DNA from: Nitrososphaerales archaeon TH703
GTDB taxonomy: Archaea; Thermoproteota; Nitrososphaeria; Nitrososphaerales; Nitrososphaeraceae
Direction: 5' to 3'
DNA length: 10,466 bases
NCBI GenBank assembly: GCA_014523525.1
Contig: JAATVL010000155.1
Span: forward strand, 1-10,466
Part shown: positions 5,429-10,466 of the stretch, piece after piece
Position numbering within the stretch: position 1 is the stretch's first letter
Layout: every line of letters begins with the position of its first letter
Translations under genes and position numbers: made by a program
The notes under the pieces: generated by a model
Databases searched by the model: none
The model's input: only the letters and a program-made list of their open reading frames with translations
What the model was told of the DNA's origin: nothing

Positions 5429-5650
5429 ATTGGCTTTGCATTATTTAGCAAATCCTTTCCAAAAAAGGAAATAAAATATTCACTTATAAACTGTTCAAAA
5501 CGTCAAATGTTTTCTTTTTTCAGGACAACAATGCAAAAAGGAGATTTGAATTAAATTGAATTTATGCCGGAATCATTTTTGGGCCAAAGAATATCATATG
5601 TTGAATGCACATCTAAATACTATATTGATTTAGTTTGAATGCAGCATCTG

Positions 5651-5672
5651 AATCTTATCAAAAAATAAGATT
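5651..5672 (-). terminator. perfect 8-bp hairpin after the deacetylase gene
   Basis: AATCTTAT and ATAAGATT (5651-5658, 5665-5672) pair perfectly around a 6-base loop, which reads TTTTTG on the - strand. The element lies 16-37 bases after the stop of the PIG-L gene. It is the likely 3' end of the dehydrogenase-deacetylase transcript. Confidence 0.55.
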
Positions 5673-5687
5673 TATTACTCGTACATC

Positions 5688-6320
5688 TCACCATATTATA
5701 ACTTTGATCACTTCGAAGGCTTCGGCATATTTGGAATTAATTTGATATCCTCTATAAGAACATCTTCCAAGAATCGCAGGGATCCAAATATCACCACAAC
5801 GAACAAACTGAGATTGGAAACACTCTAGAGCATTTTTCTTTATTTCAATCGTTTCAGTAATATTTACGAACAATTGGGGTCTGAAAGAATTTTCAGTAAT
5901 GCCTCCTGGTATCGTTGTTTCATACATGAATATGTTATTTTGATCTCTACACGCTGAAATTATACTTTTTGTTAAAATTTGATGATCCTGATGAGAATCT
6001 CCATGCCATTGTGTGAAAATGGAATCTGGTTTGTTATTAGTAATTAATGAATCTATCAAAGTAACCAATTTTCTCCCGAATACCATTTCCTCAGGAGGTA
6101 AGTCAAGGAATATTGGAGATTTACATCCCATTACTTTAGCTGATAACATGGATTCGGACATTCTTCCTTCCTTCGTATCAGATTTTACAAAATTTGGTAA
6201 CGTAGCTATAACTGGCTGAACCTCATAACCCAAGGAAGAGAGTTTAGCTATGGTGCCTCCCATACCGATTTCCAGGTCATCTGGATGTGCTCCAAATACT
6301 AGAATTGATTTAGATTGCAT
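5688..6320 (-). CDS. PIG-L/LmbE family deacetylase
   Basis: This family consists of zinc-dependent hydrolases that remove acetyl groups from N-acetylglucosamine-containing substrates, such as GlcNAc-PI or mycothiol precursors. The fingerprint is present: FGAHPDDLEIGMGG at residues 9-22 with zinc ligands His12 and Asp15, and WHGDSHQDH at 105-113 with the third ligand, His113. The length of 210 residues is normal for a single-domain member, and no signal peptide or membrane helix is visible, so it is cytoplasmic. It starts 27 bases after the stop of the nucleotide-sugar dehydrogenase gene. A TATA-like CATAAATAG lies about 28 bases before the ATG, so it may also have its own leaderless transcript. 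The neighbour suggests an amino-sugar substrate used for glycan or cofactor synthesis; the exact substrate cannot be read from sequence. Confidence 0.88.
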   Translation of the reverse strand: MQSKSILVFGAHPDDLEIGMGGTIAKLSSLGYEVQPVIATLPNFVKSDTKEGRMSESMLSAKVMGCKSPIFLDLPPEEMVFGRKLVTLIDSLITNNKPDSIFTQWHGDSHQDHQILTKSIISACRDQNNIFMYETTIPGGITENSFRPQLFVNITETIEIKKNALECFQSQFVRCGDIWIPAILGRCSYRGYQINSKYAEAFEVIKVIIW

Positions 6321-6343
6321 ACAACCAGATTAAGATAATTTCC

Positions 6344-6352
6344 CTATTTATG
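6344..6352 (-). promoter_or_regulatory. possible internal promoter for the PIG-L gene
   Basis: CATAAATAG overlaps the stop codon of the dehydrogenase gene and is centred 28 bases before the deacetylase ATG. No convincing Shine-Dalgarno site is present, which favours leaderless expression in addition to read-through. Confidence 0.35.
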
Positions 6353-7286
6353 AACTGTTAATGGCTGGCGGGACCAATCTGTAACTTCTCATCTCTCTGA
6401 ATCTTCTGTAATTCTGATCAACTTCCATTGCTGCCATCAATATCTTGCTTTTTATTGATTTTGACGATTGCAAAAACATCTTTGTGTCTTTGGGTAAGCA
6501 ATGTCCTCCCACACCATCACGGGGTTCTAGTATATTTACATTCCATTTAGTGTTCAAGGCTTCTCTTAACTCTCCAAAGTTAACATTATTTGTCTGACAA
6601 TACAGATAGAGATCCTCCGAAAATGCTATCTGCATATATCTATCAGCATTTTCTATTATTTTTGTCAACTCAGCAATCTCTATTTCAGATACAGGGTGCA
6701 TTGGGATCCCAAGACCGTTAGTTTTGGGGGTTCCGTAGATTTTATTACTGGTAATGCTGTCAGTTTGCTCTAGAACTTCGTTACCACTATCATAGAATTG
6801 CAGAGCTATTTTTAGACAGCAATCGCTCACCCCACCGATTACCCTAATTTGGTTGACTCCATGCACGTCTTCTTCGAGAGCATACCACCTGTGAGGAGCG
6901 TGTGCAACGTGAAGTCTGTGGTTTAATATTTCAAATATCTTTTTTGAAGTCCCTTTTGGAACTGTACTTTCTATGGAAACAAGCGAACCATTTTTCGCTT
7001 CTCTTGAGATTTTTTGCGCTAGTGAAAAAAGGCCATCTACATAGGGGGCATATTCGTCATTTGGATCATGAGTAGATACACACAAGATAAAAACATCAAT
7101 GTCATCAAACCGTTCAATACTTTTAATTCCATAATTTTTTTCCGCATTTTCTTCTCTTAGCGGATTGATATCATATCCAAAGGTTTCAAATCCACTTTCT
7201 TTTACATACTTTGCAACAGGCAAGCCAAGTTGCCCAAGGCCTATAACCAAAACGTTCTTTATTTGACCCTTTGATTCTAAATGCAT
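6348..7286 (-). CDS. short UDP-glucose/GDP-mannose dehydrogenase family protein
   Basis: Members of this family oxidise C6 of a nucleotide sugar to a carboxylate with NAD. The Rossmann motif VIGLGQLGLP (residues 14-23) and SIESTVPKGT (104-113) mark the NAD-binding domain. The central helical domain has EIAELTKIIENADRYMQIAF (about 203-222), with the expected Lys and Asn. The catalytic motif DGVGGHCLPKD (257-267) keeps the nucleophile Cys263. The protein ends at 312 residues, whereas usual members have about 420-450, so the C-terminal UDP-binding domain is missing. The remaining part looks intact and ends in a normal stop, so this seems a natural short form and not an obvious frameshift. It could be an oxidoreductase of altered substrate. 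It is first in a two-gene unit with the PIG-L deacetylase; a TATA box sits at leaderless distance. Confidence 0.88.
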   Translation of the reverse strand: MHLESKGQIKNVLVIGLGQLGLPVAKYVKESGFETFGYDINPLREENAEKNYGIKSIERFDDIDVFILCVSTHDPNDEYAPYVDGLFSLAQKISREAKNGSLVSIESTVPKGTSKKIFEILNHRLHVAHAPHRWYALEEDVHGVNQIRVIGGVSDCCLKIALQFYDSGNEVLEQTDSITSNKIYGTPKTNGLGIPMHPVSEIEIAELTKIIENADRYMQIAFSEDLYLYCQTNNVNFGELREALNTKWNVNILEPRDGVGGHCLPKDTKMFLQSSKSIKSKILMAAMEVDQNYRRFREMRSYRLVPPAINSS

Positions 7287-7307
7287 TTTTGCTGATATTA
7301 AGGATTC

Positions 7308-7317
7308 AAAATATAAT
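7308..7317 (-). promoter_or_regulatory. TATA box of the dehydrogenase-deacetylase unit
   Basis: AATTATATTT on the - strand is centred about 27 bases before ATG 7286, which predicts a leaderless mRNA. Confidence 0.55.
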
Positions 7318-7374
7318 TATTAAAGCCTTGAGATGGAATAGAACGTAAGTTAATCACTAAAGAAATTTCTAGGT

Positions 7375-7389
7375 AGTTCATATAGAACT
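7375..7389. promoter_or_regulatory. dyad between two divergent promoters
   Basis: AGTTC-ATATA-GAACT is a perfect 5-bp inverted repeat with a 5-base centre. A second pair, AGGTAG (7371-7376) and CTACCT (7406-7411), flanks it. The place, between the dehydrogenase and GTPase promoters, would suit a shared operator. Evidence is symmetry only. Confidence 0.3.
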
Positions 7390-7483
7390 TTATGTATAAG
7401 ATTACCTACCTCAAATCTAGAATTACTATATTTTTCAAGTATATTCTTAATTCTCTCATTTTTGATAGTACTGATTTGCTAGA

Positions 7484-7491
7484 TATAAATA
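7484..7491 (+). promoter_or_regulatory. TATA box of the GTPase gene
   Basis: TATAAATA is centred about 26 bases before GTG 7514. It supports leaderless translation from that GTG. Confidence 0.55.
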
Positions 7492-7513
7492 ATCAAGCAA
7501 AATTAATAGATGT

Positions 7514-8725
7514 GTGATAAGAATTGGGTTAATAGGTAAAACAAACACTGGTAAAACTACTTTCTTTAACTCTGCTACATTAGGAAATGAAGAAATTGCA
7601 AATTACCCATTTACAACTAAAAAACCAATTCATGGAAATGCTAATGTGATTACCTTATGCGTTCATAAAGAATTCGGGGTAGTGGACAATCCAAGGAATT
7701 CACTTTGTAAAGATGGATGGCGATTTATTCCTGTTGAATTGATAGACCTTCCCGGTCTTATTAAAGGCGCATGGGAGGGTAAGGGTCTTGGTAACCAGTT
7801 CTTATCTGTTGCTGCACAGTCTGATGTTTTGCTTCATATAGTAGATGCTTCTGGAAGCATTGATGCGTCTGGAAAAATAGCAGAGGCTGGCGCGGGGGAT
7901 CCAATTGCAGATGTATCAGATATAGAAGAGGAACTGGTTTTATGGTACTTGAAATTATTTGAAGGAAATCGAGAAAAAATTTCAAGGATGACCAATTCGG
8001 GAGTAGACACAGCGCATGCGGTTACTGAAATATTTGGAGGTATAGGCGTCAAGGAATGGCATGTAAAAAAATCTATCAGTGAAAATAATCTTGCTGATAA
8101 GAACATACATGAACTCGATTCTGACGAGAGTAGAAGATTTGTTTCTACGTTGAGGGAGATATCAAAACCTTCGCTAATAGTTGCAAATAAAATAGATCTT
8201 CATCCTGCTGCAGAAAATTTCAAGAGACTTCGTGAACACAATAAACATATGTTTGTAATTCCTTCAAGTGCTGATGCTGAGCTAACTCTTAGGAGGGCCC
8301 AGAACAGGGGGTTGATAAAATATTCCCCTGGAGATGAAATATTCGATATTTATGAAAATACTGTGCTAAATGAGAAACAAAAGTGGGCACTTAATTTTAT
8401 AAGGAAGGATGTCTTGGGTGAATATCTTAGAACTGGAGTACAATTTGCATTAAATATTGCTGTATTCAAGTTATTAAATATGAACGTCGTTTATCCAGTA
8501 TCAGACCCTAACAAATTGTCCGATAGAAAAGGTAACGTACTTCCTGATGCCTTTCTCATGAAAAATGGTTCCACTGTACAGGATCTTGCAAATGACATAC
8601 ATACCGAGTTATCAAAAGGTATTGTTTATGCTATCGATGTTAGAAACGGTTTAAGATTACCAGGTGAATATCAAATAAAGGACAGGGACGTATTATCAAT
8701 AGTTTCAACCATGATAAAAAAATAA
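7514..8725 (+). CDS. YchF/Obg-related GTPase with C-terminal TGS domain
   Basis: This is a translation-factor-class P-loop GTPase of the archaeal YchF-like branch, expected to be cytoplasmic and ribosome-associated. The G motifs are: G1 GKTNTGKT (residues 8-15), a G2 threonine in YPFTTKKP (31-38), G3 DLPG (78-81), G4 NKID (225-228) and G5 SSA (251-253). A helical insert occupies about 130-215. The C-terminal TGS domain (about 320-403) carries VYPVSDPNKLSDRKGNVLPD, AFLMKNGSTVQDLANDIHTE and the end RDVLSIVSTM. The 403-residue length is normal for the family. The start is GTG 7514; an ATG at 7510 is out of frame, and the TATA box is at leaderless distance from the GTG. The gene is divergent from the dehydrogenase unit and stands alone. 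Confidence 0.93.
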   Translation: MIRIGLIGKTNTGKTTFFNSATLGNEEIANYPFTTKKPIHGNANVITLCVHKEFGVVDNPRNSLCKDGWRFIPVELIDLPGLIKGAWEGKGLGNQFLSVAAQSDVLLHIVDASGSIDASGKIAEAGAGDPIADVSDIEEELVLWYLKLFEGNREKISRMTNSGVDTAHAVTEIFGGIGVKEWHVKKSISENNLADKNIHELDSDESRRFVSTLREISKPSLIVANKIDLHPAAENFKRLREHNKHMFVIPSSADAELTLRRAQNRGLIKYSPGDEIFDIYENTVLNEKQKWALNFIRKDVLGEYLRTGVQFALNIAVFKLLNMNVVYPVSDPNKLSDRKGNVLPDAFLMKNGSTVQDLANDIHTELSKGIVYAIDVRNGLRLPGEYQIKDRDVLSIVSTMIKK

Positions 8726-8757
8726 ATTCTTGAAATGAAGCAGGATATTGCGATGGC

Positions 8758-8803
8758 TCTCGATTTCGTATGGACCAAAGATATATTCAGATCGAAATCT
8801 AGA
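8758..8803. repeat. 11-bp imperfect inverted repeat downstream of the GTPase gene
   Basis: TCTCGATTTCG (8758-8768) pairs with CGAAATCTAGA (8793-8803) at 10 of 11 positions around a 24-base loop. It begins 33 bases after the GTPase stop. The rest of 8726-9008 holds no gene I can support; a T6 tract at 8976-8981 could end the GTPase transcript. Confidence 0.4.
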
Positions 8804-9008
8804 AACCTGTTGGCTTAAAGAAACCGAATTTGTTGGCATCTGAAATGACATTATTCAAAATATACTAAAATTTTCAAGTGGCTCCGATCCAAGCGCCGGA
8901 AGAAATTTTCAAACTGACAGGCTGGATGTATCTAGATTATTGAAAATTAGAATCGTTCAAATTAGCAAGACATTGTTTTTTATCCTTTGAATTGACAAAT
9001 TAGGATAT

Positions 9009-9176
9009 TTACTTTTTATAATCATTCAAGATATCCCTGTATCTTACATCCCTATAAGCAATATACTTTACATATTCCCCATACGTCATTTCAAACTTAC
9101 AGGATTCACATTTGACAAAGCTGAAATCATCAGAAAGCTCGGCAGGCCTCTTACAATCGGGACATACTATCTTCAT
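9009..9176 (-). CDS. uncharacterised 55-residue zinc-ribbon protein
   Basis: The ORF from ATG 9176 to TAA 9011-9009 encodes MKIVCPDCKRPAEL, then SFVKCESCKFEMTYGEYVKY and a basic/aromatic end (IAYRDVRYRDILNDYKK). Two CxxC knuckles, Cys5/Cys8 and Cys23/Cys26, spaced 14 residues apart, form a complete four-cysteine zinc site. The tail looks helical. Such mini zinc ribbons often act in nucleic-acid or ribosome contacts, but no specific role is visible. The gene follows rpo12 on the same strand after 70 bases and may be co-transcribed with it. The family is not recognised by name. Confidence 0.8.
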   Translation of the reverse strand: MKIVCPDCKRPAELSDDFSFVKCESCKFEMTYGEYVKYIAYRDVRYRDILNDYKK

Positions 9177-9246
9177 GATATTACTATCTAGATTCTAACA
9201 ATTAAGCGTTGACAGACCAGAAAGCTAATAATATTCTGATTTGCCA

Positions 9247-9414
9247 TTAAATTGCCTTTAATTGTTTTACTATTGGTTGTCTTGCCTTTCGGAATACTCG
9301 AAATCCACAAATGCACTTTATTTCTGGTAACTTGGAAAGTTCTTCGTTTGAAACCGGAGTCCCACATCTCATACATTCATAAATAACATTACCGATGGTT
9401 TTTTCGCTTTCCAC
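9247..9414 (-). CDS. rpo12: DNA-directed RNA polymerase subunit Rpo12 (P)
   Basis: This is the small zinc subunit of archaeal RNA polymerase, homologous to eukaryotic Rpb12, which bridges the Rpo3-containing assembly platform and the large subunit. The 55-residue product reads VIYECMRCGTPVSNEEL, then KLPEIKCICGFRVFRKARQP and IVKQLKAI at the end; the LP-IKC-CGFRVF-K-R-P-VK-KAI pattern is diagnostic. The first knuckle is C14xxC17. The second is C34xC36, one residue shorter than the usual CxxC. The start is GTG 9414, because no ATG lies in frame upstream before a stop and the internal ATG would cut the first knuckle. It sits between the DHH phosphoesterase gene upstream and a zinc-ribbon gene downstream, all on the - strand. 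Confidence 0.92.
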   Translation of the reverse strand: MESEKTIGNVIYECMRCGTPVSNEELSKLPEIKCICGFRVFRKARQPIVKQLKAI

Positions 9415-9519
9415 AGTTATTATTGGTTAGATTGAAATTTATTTGTTTTTCTGTAAATTCTAATAGGTTTGGATTCAAAGCAGATCAAAATTGGGTAATT
9501 TAGTTCTTAAACTCAAAAT

Positions 9520-10466
9520 TCAGGTCAAAGTCCTTATTATCGCCTCTTCCATCTCTTTAATGCAGGCCTTAATATCTCTAGGATTGCTTTGCAACTTTCC
9601 CCCTGAAGCAAAATCATGACCACCGCCTTCAACAAGGTATGATGCTATTTTATTACATGAAATTCTGTTTGTATCTCTTCTAATGCTAACTTCTCCACGT
9701 CGATTAAAGAGCATAGCCAGGTCAACCTTCATGTTAGAGAATAGCTCATGAGAAAATAGACTTGTTTGAACGTAAGGATATGTAAAAGCAAAGGCGACGT
9801 TTAATGACAAGATTTTCTTTATTGTTAGCGTCTTCAACGATTCTTTTTTTTGAAAATCGCTAATCTTTATGAATTTTGTATAATCCTTTTGCATATCTGA
9901 ATCCCACAATATTCCCTTCGATGCTTTTTGAACTAGGGATTCAAGATTTAGTTTGGAATTTGCACTATTTTTATAAAAATGGATTAATTCTGAGAGTCTG
10001 GAATCATGGTTCTCGATATTGCTCATAAAGTCTGAGCTATGTGCTATCGACTTTAACTGCTCTGCATTTTTATTCTTGTACATCAATTTTTCATACATGA
10101 GTTCTGTTGCACATTTTTTTCCAGATGAATCATGAAACAATTTAACCAGCTTTCTAATTGAGATCAATGATTTTCTATGCCATGGGTGATGGTCAACCCA
10201 TATTACAGCCCACTGTCTCTTTTTCAGATATTGTATTGATTCTACGCATAAATTGGAAACATTATCATCATTAATGCCAAGATCCGAAATAATAGCAAGT
10301 CCGTCCTTTGTCTTGGATTCATATTTTAAGTAATCAAACATTTTTTTAAAATTATCTAGTCCATAATTATAGAATGAAACTTTAGCTCTGGGAAACCTCA
10401 TCAGGGCAACGGAAGCAGAATACATGCCATCTATATCTGCTTCATGAGTGCATATTATGACACGCA
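9520..10466 (-). CDS. DHH-DHHA1 family phosphoesterase, 5' end outside the window
   Basis: DHH-superfamily enzymes are metal-dependent phosphodiesterases acting on short oligonucleotides, cyclic dinucleotides or single-stranded nucleic acid. The frame is open to the window edge beyond the first in-frame ATG at 10425. The residues before it, VIICTHEADIDG, then MYSASVAL, form the first Asp motif, so the gene is truncated by the window, not started at that ATG. Further motifs are AIISDLGIND (second metal Asp), VDHHPWH (the DHH motif) and, near the C-terminus, GGGHDFASGG, the DHHA1 substrate-binding motif. About 314 residues are visible. No membrane segment is seen. The mid region (about 110-220) is helical and not family-specific. 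Likely an NrnA/RecJ-like nuclease; substrate unknown. It is the first of three - strand genes here, followed by rpo12 after 105 bases. Confidence 0.9.
   Translation of the reverse strand, partial: RVIICTHEADIDGMYSASVALMRFPRAKVSFYNYGLDNFKKMFDYLKYESKTKDGLAIISDLGINDDNVSNLCVESIQYLKKRQWAVIWVDHHPWHRKSLISIRKLVKLFHDSSGKKCATELMYEKLMYKNKNAEQLKSIAHSSDFMSNIENHDSRLSELIHFYKNSANSKLNLESLVQKASKGILWDSDMQKDYTKFIKISDFQKKESLKTLTIKKILSLNVAFAFTYPYVQTSLFSHELFSNMKVDLAMLFNRRGEVSIRRDTNRISCNKIASYLVEGGGHDFASGGKLQSNPRDIKACIKEMEEAIIRTLT

Noticed and set aside
5455..5470. TTTCC-AAAAAA-GGAAA hairpin upstream of the tRNA
   Set aside because: Only five pairs with an A-rich loop; likely chance in AT-rich promoter DNA.
5564..5638. 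24-codon ORF on the + strand
   Set aside because: Too short, no properly spaced ribosome site (GGAGAT is about 20 bases away) and no protein-like pattern.
7834..8106. 90-codon ORF on the - strand inside the GTPase gene
   Set aside because: It is antisense to a strongly recognised conserved gene, and its Ser/Phe-rich composition is that of a shadow frame.
8735..8818. 27-codon ORF after the GTPase gene
   Set aside because: It overlaps the inverted repeat, has no start signal and resembles no known peptide.
9188..9376. 62-codon ORF on the - strand overlapping rpo12
   Set aside because: It is in another frame of the same strand, while the overlapping frame encodes diagnostic Rpo12 sequence.

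Overview
The window looks like a piece of an ammonia-oxidising-type archaeal (Thaumarchaeota/Nitrososphaeria) chromosome. The evidence is an archaeal-type ribosomal stalk set (L1, L10/P0 and an acidic P1-type L12), the RNA polymerase subunit Rpo12, a tRNA-Arg with a short anticodon-loop intron and no encoded CCA, TATA boxes lying about 26-30 bases before start codons (leaderless or nearly leaderless transcripts), and AT-rich DNA. The assignment below phylum level is a guess from style, not a database result.

Left part (1-2600), accessory in character: the 3' end of an unidentified + strand gene; a convergent - strand winged-helix-like gene whose reading frame runs past its apparent start through an in-frame TAA to an ATG at 1058, which itself overlaps a 54-codon ORF by ATGA; an orphan 168-residue gene; and two tiny + strand ORFs encoding a 57-residue single-membrane-helix protein with a strong Shine-Dalgarno site and a 47-or-more-residue protein whose hydrophobic N-terminus has no ordinary start codon. 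A perfect 10-bp inverted repeat closes this region.

Middle (2600-5430), translation: L12 on the + strand stands apart from, and converges on, the L1-L10 pair on the - strand. A 45-codon ORF on the - strand ends 2 bases from the L12 stop, followed by about 500 bases with no convincing gene. A tRNA-Arg(UCU) with a 14-base intron lies upstream of L1 on the same strand.

Right part (5650-10466): a - strand pair of a short nucleotide-sugar dehydrogenase and a PIG-L type deacetylase, plausibly for amino-sugar or surface glycan chemistry, ends at a perfect hairpin. Divergent from it is a YchF/Obg-related GTPase with a C-terminal TGS domain. The window closes with a - strand run: a DHH-DHHA1 phosphoesterase cut by the window edge, rpo12, and an uncharacterised 55-residue zinc-ribbon protein. 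No CRISPR array, insertion sequence or complete mobile element was found. The most unusual items are the interrupted winged-helix locus, the cluster of micro-proteins around L12, the tail-less L10, and the tRNA intron with a mismatched anticodon stem.
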